The position numbers and the translations under genes are program-made. Positions 9,431 to 17,671 of a stretch of 64,000 nucleotides of DNA are shown here, piece by piece. How positions within the stretch are numbered: the first letter of the stretch is position 1; each line of letters starts with the position of its first letter. The notes beneath the pieces were generated by a model. That model did no database searches and was not told the origin of the DNA. It saw only the letters and a list, made by a program, of their open reading frames with translations. Origin of the DNA: Paenibacillus sp. 37 (GTDB lineage Bacteria > Bacillota > Bacilli > Paenibacillales > Paenibacillaceae); NCBI RefSeq assembly GCF_008386395.1, contig NZ_CP043761.1:2852001-2916000 (forward strand), read 5' to 3'.

Positions 9431-9549
9431 ATGCACGTAGGGACTCGATAAGATTCCAGCGTCAAAACACCATTTACATACAGCATGAGGTAATGATCCT
9501 GAAAGCAATGGGGGCAATCTCCTTGCAAGGGATGATGGTTTGATGCCAT
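9376..9549 (-). other. Possible small CxxC protein ORF or remnant, antisense to the ferritin 3' end
   Basis: A 57-codon minus-strand frame starts at ATG 9549. It reads like a genuine protein through the intergenic part (CPHC motif, then 'LMLYVNGVLTLES', then a third Cys), but its last 16 or so codons are antisense to ferritin. There is no ribosome binding site before the ATG. It may be a real small gene, a decayed one, or chance. Confidence 0.25.
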
Positions 9550-9571
9550 ATGCTGATTGAAGACAAAGAAG

Positions 9572-9594
9572 CCTGCACTTGTGCAGGTTTTTTT
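9572..9594 (+). terminator. Rho-independent terminator downstream of ferritin
   Basis: CCTGCAC/GTGCAGG stem (9572-9578 with 9581-9587) followed by seven Ts. It sits about 140 bp after the ferritin stop. The region 9595-9880 shows no gene; it carries only a short ACTATC/GATAGT hairpin and the promoter region of the deacetylase gene. Confidence 0.75.
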
Positions 9595-9901
9595 GCATGC
9601 ATAGATATTTAATGATTGTATTGATTTGCTTGAATTGGAGTAAAGGTCTATCAAAATTCTGAATGTGGGTAATAGAGGATATGTCACATTTGATCTATCC
9701 TGACGGGATCTTATTTTGCGCAAATCTATCAAATTCGTATTAAATTTTAGGTTTATCTGACAAAAGTGTAACTCTACCGTAGCCTTTGGAGCGAGAACAG
9801 GAGCCACTATCTTTGATAGTATTAGGATTAATCGCCAAGGGATGAAGGTAGAAAAACATGGACACCCGGGGAAATATAACACACAAGGGAGACTTTTAAT
9901 T

Positions 9902-10642
9902 ATGCTACATATTCGTAAATCTATCATGGTCACACTTGCTATTTTACTAATCATTCCACTATTATTGCCGCAGTCGGTATCTGCCAAATCAGCTGCATCC
10001 AAGGATGGTGCAAGCAAACCAAATTCAAAGATTATATACCTGACGTTTGATGATGGGCCAACCGCTCATACGGGTCAGTTACTGGATATTCTGGATCAAT
10101 ATCATGCGAAGGCAACGTTTTTCATGCTGGGACCTCAAATGGAGCAATTTCAGAAGGCTACCAAACGAATCGTAGCTGACGGGCATGGATTGGGTCTGCA
10201 TGGTGTGACTCACGTTCCAGGCAAATTCTATAAATCTGCATATAGCGGATTGAAAGAGATGCAACAGGCCAATGCAAGTCTGAACAAGGTTGCCGGAGTT
10301 AAAACAAGTCTCGTGCGGACGCCATATGGTAGTAAACCTTATCTCAAATCGGCATTCCGTAATGTACTGCTGGGCCAAGGTGGATTCCATCTATGGGATT
10401 GGAATGTCGACTCGGAAGACTGGAAATACAAGAAAGATCACCAGAAAGTCTATAACAGTGTAATGAAGCAGATCCACAATGTGCAAAAGAGCGGAACAAC
10501 ACCTATTGTGCTTATGCACGACCAGGAAGCAACGCTGAAAGTATTACCGCAAGTGTTAAAAACTTTGAAGGCAGAAGGGTATCGTTTTGAAGTATTAAGC
10601 AAAAAAGTGCAGCCGGTTAACTTCTGGAACGACAAGCGTTAA
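9902..10642 (+). CDS. Secreted polysaccharide deacetylase (NodB/CE4)
   Basis: A 246-aa protein with a Sec signal peptide (basic n-region, hydrophobic 8-24, cleavage near 'VSAKS') and a NodB homology domain. Motif 1 is TFDDGPT (48-54), with the catalytic and metal Asp. Motif 2 is HGVTH (100-104), the His pair of the metal site. Motif 3 is RTPYG, motif 4 is WDWNVDSEDW and motif 5 is VLMHD. All key residues are present, so it should remove acetyl groups from a wall polymer such as peptidoglycan GlcNAc or a GlcNAc polysaccharide. The ATG at 9902 follows AAGGGAG with good spacing. The in-frame upstream ATG (9842) would add a non-signal extension and lacks a binding site. Confidence 0.9.
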   Translation: MLHIRKSIMVTLAILLIIPLLLPQSVSAKSAASKDGASKPNSKIIYLTFDDGPTAHTGQLLDILDQYHAKATFFMLGPQMEQFQKATKRIVADGHGLGLHGVTHVPGKFYKSAYSGLKEMQQANASLNKVAGVKTSLVRTPYGSKPYLKSAFRNVLLGQGGFHLWDWNVDSEDWKYKKDHQKVYNSVMKQIHNVQKSGTTPIVLMHDQEATLKVLPQVLKTLKAEGYRFEVLSKKVQPVNFWNDKR

Positions 10643-10686
10643 TCTTTTTAATTTTTAGATTGGCTACAACGGAGGAGGTACACATC

Positions 10687-11595
10687 ATGAAGAAACAACC
10701 ATTATGGATCACGATTCCAGTAACGACAGCCGTTTTACTTGCTCTGGCAGGATGTGGCGGACCGGATTCAAATGCAGCATCATCAGAGAATAGTTCTTCA
10801 TCAACGACAACAGTCGGTGAGCAGACCGAGACCGGCAGTGGTGGTGCTGATTTCTCTAATGAAAATGAAACAGGAACCAAAGAGAATACGGGCACAACAG
10901 ATAATGAAGACACATCTGGATCCAAGACAAATGACAACCAAGTTGCCACTGGTCAATCAGGTGTGAATGATGTGATCAAGCAAGTTCGCAACCAGTTGAA
11001 GATGAAGGATGCGGCGTTACCCACTTCATTCACATTGGACAAGGGTACATCTTTGAGTGCAGCAATACTGTCCAATACTGCTGATGCATTTAAGGTGAAC
11101 TTCTATGCTACCACTCAGTCTGTTGCCATTAATGATCAATCTTTAACGGCATCCGACAGTAAGATTCCTGTACTGGCTACCTATGAAGTGAAGACCTATA
11201 AGGACCCGAATCAGCCAGAAATTTTCCCTGAGACGGACCTGAAAGATATTCCAGCAGATATGGCTGTGGATCTGGGACATGGCATCAAAGGTATGAGTGA
11301 AGGTGCCGCAGGCAGTCAATATCTGACTTGGCAAGAAGGTAGATGGACGCTGGAAATTCGTTCGGTATCCGAAGATGAAATGAATAATCCGGGTATAGCG
11401 AAGAAAATGGTGGAGTACCTGGAGTCACATACCTTGCCTGTACCCAAAGATAAAGGGTATATCAAGGTTGAATATCCAAGTGGTGGACAGTCTGTTCATG
11501 TAACGATCTCATGGCAGGACGGTAACCAAATTCATCAGCTAATGACCGATCGAGTGCCATTGGAAGCTCTTGGTATGGTTGTATCTGTGAAATAA
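10687..11595 (+). CDS. Lipoprotein of unknown function
   Basis: A 302-aa predicted lipoprotein. The signal peptide ends in a lipobox, LALAGC (Cys about residue 24). A 75-residue Ser/Thr/Gly/Glu/Asn-rich low-complexity linker follows, then a folded C-terminal domain from about residue 95. The C-terminal domain contains 'MKDAALPTSF' and ends in strand-like segments ('KGYIKVEYPSGGQSVHVTISW'). I do not recognise a family. The start is set by GGAGGAGG (10671-10678) before ATG 10687. It lies 44 bp after the deacetylase and may be cotranscribed with it; a terminator shared with the converging desR follows. Confidence 0.8.
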   Translation: MKKQPLWITIPVTTAVLLALAGCGGPDSNAASSENSSSSTTTVGEQTETGSGGADFSNENETGTKENTGTTDNEDTSGSKTNDNQVATGQSGVNDVIKQVRNQLKMKDAALPTSFTLDKGTSLSAAILSNTADAFKVNFYATTQSVAINDQSLTASDSKIPVLATYEVKTYKDPNQPEIFPETDLKDIPADMAVDLGHGIKGMSEGAAGSQYLTWQEGRWTLEIRSVSEDEMNNPGIAKKMVEYLESHTLPVPKDKGYIKVEYPSGGQSVHVTISWQDGNQIHQLMTDRVPLEALGMVVSVK

Positions 11596-11663
11596 ATCTT
11601 GAGTGTTTTACGGATATTCTGCAATGTAGAAGAGATGAGTGTGGGATGGTTACGATACACCTA

Positions 11664-11705
11664 AAAAAGCTTGGCCCAGGAAGAAATTACTGAGCCAAGC
11701 TTTTT
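11664..11705. terminator. Bidirectional terminator between the lipoprotein gene and desR
   Basis: A 12-bp perfect stem (11664-11675 with 11694-11705) carries A-runs on one arm and T-runs on the other, so it can serve both converging transcripts. Confidence 0.85.
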
Positions 11706-11781
11706 ATTTTGAGCATGTTATCGCAGCTTATGTAGCCGGGGTACATGCTTATTTTTGTTTCAATGGGTTAAAGCGGTGCTT

Positions 11782-12381
11782 TCATTTGAACCACCCTTTT
11801 TCCTTGGAGCGAGTGATGGCCTCAATGCGGTTACTGGCATTTAACTTGTTGAGAATAATGGAGATGTAGTTACGCACCGTGCCCGTTGTGATGAACAGAT
11901 GCCCGGCGATTTCCTTGGTGTTTTTCCCATCTGCCATGAGGCCTAGTACGGCATTCTCCCGTTCTGTCAGGGGATTTTCTTCTACGTAAGCTTCATCTAC
12001 CAAGTCGGGAGCGAAGATGCGTCTGCCATTCATAACTTGGCGGATCGACTCGGCAAGTTCTTCAATTGGACTGTCTTTGAGCAGGTAACCACGGACACCG
12101 CCCTTCAGGGCCCGTTCGAAATATCCGGTCCGGGCAAAAGTGGTCAGGATAATGACCTTACAGCTCATTCCTTTGAGTTCTTCTGCAGCTTCAAGGCCGC
12201 TTTTCACGGGCATTTCTATATCCATCAGACAGATGTCTGGTGCAAGCTCCTGGACAAGGGCAAGGGCTTCCTGGCCGTTGCTGGCACGTCCGACGACTTC
12301 CATATCTTCCTCCAGATTGAGGAGGGAGGACAAGGCGCCGAGCATCATGCGCTGATCTTCCGCGATTACAATTCTAATCAT
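11782..12381 (-). CDS. desR: Response regulator DesR-like (NarL/FixJ family)
   Basis: A 199-aa regulator with an N-terminal receiver domain (acidic pocket 'IAEDQ', phospho-acceptor Asp54 in CLMDIEMP, conserved Thr and Lys in 'ILTTF' and 'LLKDS') and a C-terminal LuxR-type helix-turn-helix ('LTERENAVLGLMADGKNTKEIA'). Asp54 is also the DesR phosphorylation site in B. subtilis. Its ATG at 12381 overlaps the desK stop by ATGA and is preceded by AAAGGAGG; the longer frame upstream is antisense-like and rejected. Position and sequence fit the cold-shock circuit in which DesR-P activates des. Its likely binding site is the palindrome at 14835-14852. Confidence 0.92.
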   Translation of the reverse strand: MIRIVIAEDQRMMLGALSSLLNLEEDMEVVGRASNGQEALALVQELAPDICLMDIEMPVKSGLEAAEELKGMSCKVIILTTFARTGYFERALKGGVRGYLLKDSPIEELAESIRQVMNGRRIFAPDLVDEAYVEENPLTERENAVLGLMADGKNTKEIAGHLFITTGTVRNYISIILNKLNASNRIEAITRSKEKGWFK

Positions 12382-13514
12382 GATTCTGCCTCCTTTATCG
12401 GTTTGCGAACGAGTTTCGGAACATGAATAATGATCGCTGTACCCGGGATGTCTGCCGCAGAGCGAATATCCAGACAACCGTTCACAAATTCAAGTCGTTC
12501 CTTCATGCCCAAAATTCCTGTTCCGCGCCGATCCTGTTTGCGAGTTCGTTCTATTCCAACACCGTTATCTTGAACGGTTAATACATTATCCGCTAGTGTT
12601 TCTTTGATGATGATAGTACAGGTTGTTGCCTGACTGTGTTTGACGACATTCGTGACAGCTTCTTTCAAGCACATACCGAGCACATTTTCATTTAATTGTG
12701 ACGTATCCTGTAATTTCGGATTACCTTCCAGCACAAATTCAATCGAAGCGGCCTTCAGAATCTGCTCCGCCCGGAACAGTTCATCGACCAATTGTGTACC
12801 ACGCATGGTGGTGACCATTTCCCGGACTTCCTTCAGAGCTGTACTTGCCGTTTGTCTGAGGTCGTTCAATTCGATCTCGGCCTGATCGGGATTATTGCGG
12901 AGCAGCCGTCTCGCCAAATCGGTTTTCAGACCGATCAGAGAGAGCTTCTGTCCAAGTGTATCGTGCAGGTCACGAGCGATACGCTGGCGTTCTTCCATTT
13001 TTACGAGATCATCAAGTCGCTTGTTCGCATTCTCCAATTGGCCTTCCAAATGTTCAGTTTTGTTTTTGTTATACGTACTGATGGGAAGCAGAATGGAGGC
13101 CATCAAGCTGATGAATACAAACGGGAGTTGGCTCACGAGCAGAGAACTCTGATTAATGAAACCGTAATTAATGGTTACGAAACTGGCTCCCAGGTTCACC
13201 GAATAGAGGGTGAAGAAACCGGCTTTATTTTTAATATTCCCAATAAAAAAAGCAAGAAACAATGAGAAATAGGCATAATCATAGGCAATAGTCATCGTAA
13301 TGGATATGGCAATAAGTAGTCCAATCCACATGTACACCTGCCAGCCCTTGGTGATGAAGGCGAGCAGATAACAGACGAAGAAAACGAGGATGATGATGAT
13401 GCCAGTTACCAACGTCCATAATTTGGAATATTGTGAAATGAAATAGAAGGGCAGGATGAAAAAGGCGAGCCACACATAAAGATTCAATCCTGTCTTTTTA
13501 TAAAAATTTTGCAT
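12378..13514 (-). CDS. desK: Sensor histidine kinase DesK-like (membrane fluidity thermosensor)
   Basis: Four or five membrane segments fill the first 150 residues. A coiled linker, a HisKA_3 domain ('ERQRIARDLHDTLGQKLS') and an HATPase_c domain (N-box 'CLKEAVTNVVKH', G-box 'DNGVGI' and 'GTGILGMKERL') follow. It is the close counterpart of B. subtilis DesK, which senses membrane thickness and acts as kinase or phosphatase on DesR. The annotated ATG at 13514 has its Shine-Dalgarno (GGAGGAG) 18 nt away. An ATT codon at 13526-13524 sits 6 nt from that Shine-Dalgarno and would put the active histidine at residue 188, the B. subtilis number, so the true start may be ATT. Confidence 0.92.
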   Translation of the reverse strand: MQNFYKKTGLNLYVWLAFFILPFYFISQYSKLWTLVTGIIIILVFFVCYLLAFITKGWQVYMWIGLLIAISITMTIAYDYAYFSLFLAFFIGNIKNKAGFFTLYSVNLGASFVTINYGFINQSSLLVSQLPFVFISLMASILLPISTYNKNKTEHLEGQLENANKRLDDLVKMEERQRIARDLHDTLGQKLSLIGLKTDLARRLLRNNPDQAEIELNDLRQTASTALKEVREMVTTMRGTQLVDELFRAEQILKAASIEFVLEGNPKLQDTSQLNENVLGMCLKEAVTNVVKHSQATTCTIIIKETLADNVLTVQDNGVGIERTRKQDRRGTGILGMKERLEFVNGCLDIRSAADIPGTAIIIHVPKLVRKPIKEAES

Positions 13515-13613
13515 CCACTTTTGAATGTAATTCTCCTCCTTGCACTTGTACTCAACTTTAGCATGACTGTAGCATGACTATAGCTTGAACACAAGAAAAC
13601 GAATCCGACAGAG

Positions 13614-14672
13614 TTAAGGCTTCTCTGTCAGACCCGCTGGATTGGTTACTCGGATAGGCGGTTGAACATACGGCTTGCGGGACAAGTTTTTGAGCTGTCT
13701 GAAGCTAATAAACTGTTTAGAATCTTCATCCCACAGACGGAAGCGCAGGGCAACCAAACTGGAACGTAGTGTAATAGTAGTTGCTTTTTGCAAAGGTGGT
13801 GTTGCGTTATGTGCTTCTTCCAAGAAATAGTTAGGTACACGTGGGCTCAAGTGATGCACATGGTGAAACCCGATATTACCACTGATCCATTGCAATAATT
13901 TTGGCAATTTGTAATAAGAACTGCCTTCAACAGCTGCTTTTACATAACTCCACTCATCTTCATGTTCAAAATACGTCTCTTCGAACTGATGTTGGACGTA
14001 GAACAACCAGATACCAAAGAAACCGGAGAAGAAGAAGATAGGTGCCTGCACCATTACAAAAGCCTGCCATCCGACTAACCAGGACATGAATGCATAGAGT
14101 ACTACGATCAATACGGTAGTGAGGTGTGTATTGATACGTTCTTTACGTCTAGCACCTTTGCGGTTAAAACGATAAGCCAACAGGAACACGTAAATGGGTC
14201 CGATACAAAACAATACAAACGGGTTACGATAAATCCGATAGAAGAGACGACCCCAAGGAGAAGCTGCTTTGTATTCGTCGACCGTCATAACCCAGATATC
14301 ACCTACACCACGTTTGTCAAGATTACTGCTTGTTGCGTGATGGATAGAATGCTCGTTTTTCCACTGCTGATAGGGTGTAACTGTCAATACACCAGTAATG
14401 GTACCGAGAATATCATTGGCGCGTTTGCTCTTGAAGAATGAACCATGACAGCAGTCATGGAAAATAATAAAGGTCCGCAGTACAAATCCGGATGCCACCA
14501 AGGCAATCGGGAAGGTCAGCCAGTAGGAAATCGATAAGCTAAAGTAAGCTGCAGCCCATAACAAGAAGAGCGGGAGCAATGTATTGATTAACTGGCGGAT
14601 ACTTAGTCTGAGATCATTTTTTTCGTAAGGGGTAACTTCTTTTTTTAAGGCCATTTCTTTTGATCTGTTCAT
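13614..14672 (-). CDS. des: Acyl-lipid fatty acid desaturase Des
   Basis: A 352-aa membrane desaturase with the three histidine boxes of the family: HDCCH (72-76), HSIHH (108-112) and HHVHH (about 270-274). Paired hydrophobic spans lie between them. It is expected to introduce a cis double bond, delta-5 in B. subtilis, into fatty acyl chains of existing phospholipids when the membrane becomes too ordered. It is first in the minus-strand cluster des-desK-desR; 99 bp separate it from desK. Shine-Dalgarno AAGGAGG lies 10 nt before ATG 14672. Regulation by DesR is predicted from the inverted repeats 110-180 bp upstream. Confidence 0.93.
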   Translation of the reverse strand: MNRSKEMALKKEVTPYEKNDLRLSIRQLINTLLPLFLLWAAAYFSLSISYWLTFPIALVASGFVLRTFIIFHDCCHGSFFKSKRANDILGTITGVLTVTPYQQWKNEHSIHHATSSNLDKRGVGDIWVMTVDEYKAASPWGRLFYRIYRNPFVLFCIGPIYVFLLAYRFNRKGARRKERINTHLTTVLIVVLYAFMSWLVGWQAFVMVQAPIFFFSGFFGIWLFYVQHQFEETYFEHEDEWSYVKAAVEGSSYYKLPKLLQWISGNIGFHHVHHLSPRVPNYFLEEAHNATPPLQKATTITLRSSLVALRFRLWDEDSKQFISFRQLKNLSRKPYVQPPIRVTNPAGLTEKP

Positions 14673-14780
14673 AAAATTGTGTCCTCCTTCAATCGTTATA
14701 ACTGTAATCAGTTACAACTTGGCGTTTCCCGGTAGACTTTCCTGTAGGAAGCGTTTTTATCATTGTAAAACAATCCGAAC

Positions 14781-14795
14781 ATGACAGTAAGTCAT
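14781..14795 (-). promoter_or_regulatory. Secondary DesR-type half-site repeat
   Basis: ATGAC-AGTAA-GTCAT is a 5-bp inverted repeat sharing the ATGAC core of the main palindrome at 14835-14852. It lies closer to the des start, as expected for a second site occupied cooperatively. Confidence 0.4.
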
Positions 14796-14834
14796 AAACG
14801 TCAGCCTTCTGTAATGACGAATATCAATGACGGA

Positions 14835-14852
14835 CCATGACATTTGTCATGG
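14835..14852 (-). promoter_or_regulatory. Candidate DesR operator (perfect palindrome)
   Basis: CCATGACA-TT-TGTCATGG is a perfect 8-bp inverted repeat with a 2-bp spacer, 163 bp upstream of the des start codon. The assignment to DesR is inferred from position and from knowledge that DesR recognises tandem dyad sites upstream of the des promoter. Confidence 0.6.
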
Positions 14853-14926
14853 GTGTATGATACTCAATAGCTCTGCAGCAGACAGAAGAGCAGGTTTTAC
14901 TAATTCCTTTGCACAAATTACGCAAC

Positions 14927-14970
14927 AATTTGTATTATGTATACAAATTTTGTTGTGAGCATGGTAAAAT
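14927..14970 (+). promoter_or_regulatory. Inverted repeat and extended -10 promoter upstream of the YitT gene
   Basis: AATTTGTAT/ATACAAATT (14927-14935 and 14941-14949) is a perfect 9-bp inverted repeat with a 5-bp spacer. It ends 12 bp before an extended -10 (TGG-TAAAAT, 14962-14970). Placed over the -35 region, it is a good candidate repressor site. The regulator is unknown. The rest of the 374-bp gap between des and this gene holds the DesR-type sites. Confidence 0.4.
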
Positions 14971-15046
14971 CTATCCTTGAGTGATTATGACAACTTATGA
15001 GACGGGTCGATTAGGTTGATTTCTGATGGATTGGATGGAATGCATA

Positions 15047-15886
15047 ATGAAGAAACGAATTACGGATATCCTATTTATTATGGCAGGTGCATTTCTGTTT
15101 GCACTGGCGGTGAACCTGTTTGTCATACCGAACGATTTGGCTGAAGGCGGCGTCACAGGTATCACGATTATTTTGTATTACCTGTTTGAATGGTCCCCTG
15201 GACTGATGAACTTGATCCTGAACGGCATTTTGTTAATTGTGGGATATCGGTTTCTTGACAAAACGACTACGGTATATACGATTATTGCGGTGGTATTCAA
15301 CTCGTTGTTCCTGCACCTGACGGAGAGTTGGACGATTGCATCGGATGAACTCTGGATCAATACCATTTTTGCCGGAGTATTTGCCGGTCTGGGTATTGGC
15401 TTGATTGTTAGAGTAGGAGGCACAACGGCGGGAACAGTGATCCTGGCCCGACTTGCCAACAAATATCTGGATTGGAATATCAGTTATGGACTTCTGTTCT
15501 TTGATCTGATTGTGGCTTTCTCCTCATATTTCATCATTGGACCACAAGGATTAATGTGTACAATTGTCTTGCTGTTTGTTGGAACCAAAACAATGGAGTT
15601 CATTATTGAAGGGCTCAATCCGAAAAAAGCAGTCATGATTATCTCTTCCAAACAGGATGAAATCGCGAAGCAAGTCATTGAGAAGATGGATCGCGGAGTA
15701 ACCGTCCTGTCCGGTCATGGCTATTACACAAAAAATAAGAAAGAAATTCTATACATTGTGATTAGCAAGCAGGAAGTTTCTATGCTGAAGAAGATTGTAC
15801 GAGCAGAAGATGAGATTGCTTTTATCACCATTCATGATGTGCGTGATGTTTTCGGTGAAGGATTTATTGAACTCTCCAAAACTTGA
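15047..15886 (+). CDS. YitT family membrane protein (DUF2179)
   Basis: A 279-aa protein with five to six membrane helices (residues 7-175, including 'VIPNDLAEGGVTGI', the typical YitT opening) and a soluble C-terminal DUF2179 domain ('KQVIEKMDRGVTVLSGHGYYTKNKKEILYIVISKQE'). The family is widespread in Firmicutes; a transport role is presumed and the substrate is not known. The ATG at 15047 is preceded by GGATGGA; in-frame ATGs at 15026 and 15035 are possible but have poorer sites. It is monocistronic, with its own promoter and a strong terminator. Confidence 0.88.
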   Translation: MKKRITDILFIMAGAFLFALAVNLFVIPNDLAEGGVTGITIILYYLFEWSPGLMNLILNGILLIVGYRFLDKTTTVYTIIAVVFNSLFLHLTESWTIASDELWINTIFAGVFAGLGIGLIVRVGGTTAGTVILARLANKYLDWNISYGLLFFDLIVAFSSYFIIGPQGLMCTIVLLFVGTKTMEFIIEGLNPKKAVMIISSKQDEIAKQVIEKMDRGVTVLSGHGYYTKNKKEILYIVISKQEVSMLKKIVRAEDEIAFITIHDVRDVFGEGFIELSKT

Positions 15887-15912
15887 TGAATATGTATATA
15901 AGGAAGAAAGGA

Positions 15913-15942
15913 GTTGCGGTGAAATATCACCGCAACTTTTTT
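15913..15942 (+). terminator. Rho-independent terminator after the YitT gene
   Basis: A perfect 10-bp stem GTTGCGGTGA/TCACCGCAAC with loop AATA is followed by six Ts. Confidence 0.92.
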
Positions 15943-15980
15943 GATAGGTTAATGGTATCCGGTATTAATCTAGTTCAATA

Positions 15981-16008
15981 AGAAAGAACCCTTCTCCAAA
16001 GAGAAGGG
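15981..16008 (-). terminator. Terminator of the 54-aa minus-strand gene
   Basis: CCCTTCTC/GAGAAGGG (15989-15996 with 16001-16008), read on the minus strand, is followed by a TTCTTTCTT tract. It begins 11 bp after the stop codon of the small gene. Confidence 0.7.
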
Positions 16009-16018
16009 CAAAAGAGTA

Positions 16019-16183
16019 TTAGTAATGTCTTCTTTTTTTGACTTCACAATATTCAACAGTGACATGACAATGTTTTTTACACTTTGTAGGGACATATTTA
16101 ACTTTGGTAACACAGGTTTTCGTAATTTTTTTGTAAAAACACTTTGGTCTTGGATGATGACACTTATGATGTTTTCTATACAT
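16019..16183 (-). CDS. Small Cys/His/Lys-rich basic protein (spore-coat-like?)
   Basis: A 54-residue protein encoded on the minus strand from ATG 16183, preceded by GGGAGG at good spacing and closed by its own terminator, so expression is well supported. It contains six Cys (8, 15, 24, 35, 39, 46), seven His including HH pairs near the N-terminus, 13 Lys and 4 Arg, and almost no acidic residues. It has no signal peptide or membrane segment. The composition recalls small cross-linked spore-coat proteins and metal-binding peptides, but I recognise no family. A basic antimicrobial peptide is an alternative, though no leader or modification genes are nearby. A longer plus-strand frame over the same bases is a shadow. 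Confidence 0.7.
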   Translation of the reverse strand: MYRKHHKCHHPRPKCFYKKITKTCVTKVKYVPTKCKKHCHVTVEYCEVKKRRHY

Positions 16184-16423
16184 ATTAAAACCTCCCTGAT
16201 CGTGATAAGGTATTCTATGAGCGTGTCACTGTTTCGGAAATGTATAAACGTCTATTATTGTATAATAATCCCTTTATTAGGCTTTTGTGTTATAGATGGA
16301 GGTGTAGTTCTTTCTACTAAAAGAGTGCAATGACAAAAAGCTGTACACCCACCAAACACGATGATATATTGAATTTAATCAATTTGTTAATAAACCTAAC
16401 TAACTATAAAAGGAGGCGATAAC

Positions 16424-17635
16424 ATGGCTGGCACACCGCAGTATATCCGCAATCTGAATGAAAATCTCATTATGGATGCCCTCATAACTCAGGGAACCAT
16501 GTCGAGAGCGGATATCAGCCGTCAGACAGGACTTAGTAAACCAACGGTGTCTCAGGCGGTCGAACATCTGATTAACCGTAATCTGGTAAGGGAAATGGGG
16601 CCAGCTGACAACGCTCAGGGTCGAAAAGCAACGCTCATTCGTTTCAATGAAACGGCTTATTATGTCTGTGGCATAGATATCGGCGCAACACGTATTCGGA
16701 TTGCATTATCCGATCTGAATGGAGAGATCATCGCCTATCGGACACATCCCATGGTTGTCCAAGAAGCTCATGAGCGAACAGATTCGACAGCGACGATGCC
16801 GGAGCTTCTTCGAAGCCATATGAACGAACTGCTTGATGAAAATCATCTGAACTGGGATCAGATTCAGTGCATCGGGTTCGGTATACCAGGCGTAGTGCTG
16901 CCTGGATCAGGGCGTATCCATCGTATTGTGGACCCTTTAGCGGGTCTGGAAGAAGCTTTCTCTCTAGAGTCGTTGTCAGGAGCTTTTCCCTGTGAAGTGA
17001 TTCTGGAAAATGATGTGAATCTTGCGGCGCTTGGGGAGTATCGGAGTGGTGCAGCAGCAGAATATCCCTTGTTTGTTTTTTTCTCCATCGGTACAGGGAC
17101 GGGTGCTGGTATCATGGTACATGGCCAATTGCTTCGAGGTTTAGGCGGCTTAACTGGAGAGATCGCAGAGATGCTGGTGGACGATGGCCGGCGTCTGGAG
17201 GAAGTGCTGTCCGCTGATGGTCTGATGCAACTGGCGAAAGATTATCAAGATCAGCATGATGAACTATTATTGGAGGTTGCTGATTCGGGTGCAGATGATC
17301 TTCACAGACACCTGACTCCCGAGAAGTTATTTGAAGCTGCACGCAGTGGAGAAGTAGAGGCGTTAGACATTCTACAACAATACAGCCAGAAGATTGCTTC
17401 CGCTCTGCGGCAGATTAGCGTTGTGCTTGCCCCAGATCTCATTGTGCTTGGCGGAGGTATAGGAGGGAACGGTGATGTGTTATTGCCTTTACTGAGGCAG
17501 ATCATCTCTGAGCAATTCCCGGTGCAACCACAGTTAATCTGTTCCAAGCTTGGTGAGCAAGCTGTTGTTACTGGTGCAGTGCAGGTAGCCATACAACAAA
17601 CGATGCTGAACCTTCAGCAGGAAGCCATGGATTAA
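16424..17635 (+). CDS. ROK family transcriptional regulator
   Basis: A 403-aa NagC/XylR-type protein: an N-terminal winged helix ('MSRADISRQTGLSKPTVSQAVEHLI', residues 26-50) fused to a ROK sugar-kinase-like domain with 'GIDIGATRIRIAL' (phosphate 1) and 'LENDVNLAALGEY'. The usual GEIGH and CxCGxxGC zinc motif is replaced by 'GEIAEMLVDDGRRLEEVLSA', so the zinc-dependent sugar site is degenerate. It probably represses the sugar-use genes downstream. AGGAGGCGAT precedes ATG 16424. The gap 16184-16423 is AT-rich and shows no other gene. Confidence 0.88.
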   Translation: MAGTPQYIRNLNENLIMDALITQGTMSRADISRQTGLSKPTVSQAVEHLINRNLVREMGPADNAQGRKATLIRFNETAYYVCGIDIGATRIRIALSDLNGEIIAYRTHPMVVQEAHERTDSTATMPELLRSHMNELLDENHLNWDQIQCIGFGIPGVVLPGSGRIHRIVDPLAGLEEAFSLESLSGAFPCEVILENDVNLAALGEYRSGAAAEYPLFVFFSIGTGTGAGIMVHGQLLRGLGGLTGEIAEMLVDDGRRLEEVLSADGLMQLAKDYQDQHDELLLEVADSGADDLHRHLTPEKLFEAARSGEVEALDILQQYSQKIASALRQISVVLAPDLIVLGGGIGGNGDVLLPLLRQIISEQFPVQPQLICSKLGEQAVVTGAVQVAIQQTMLNLQQEAMD

Positions 17636-17671
17636 GACATTGGATATACAACATGTGAGGAGGGAAAAGGT

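Noticed and set aside
8951..9598. 215-aa minus-strand frame over ferritin
   Set aside because: Shadow of the ferritin coding sequence; no start signals.
12037..13265. Plus-strand frames opposite desR and desK
   Set aside because: Antisense shadows of recognised two-component genes.
16025..16333. 102-aa plus-strand frame
   Set aside because: It has no ribosome binding site and is the reverse of the well-supported 54-aa minus-strand gene.
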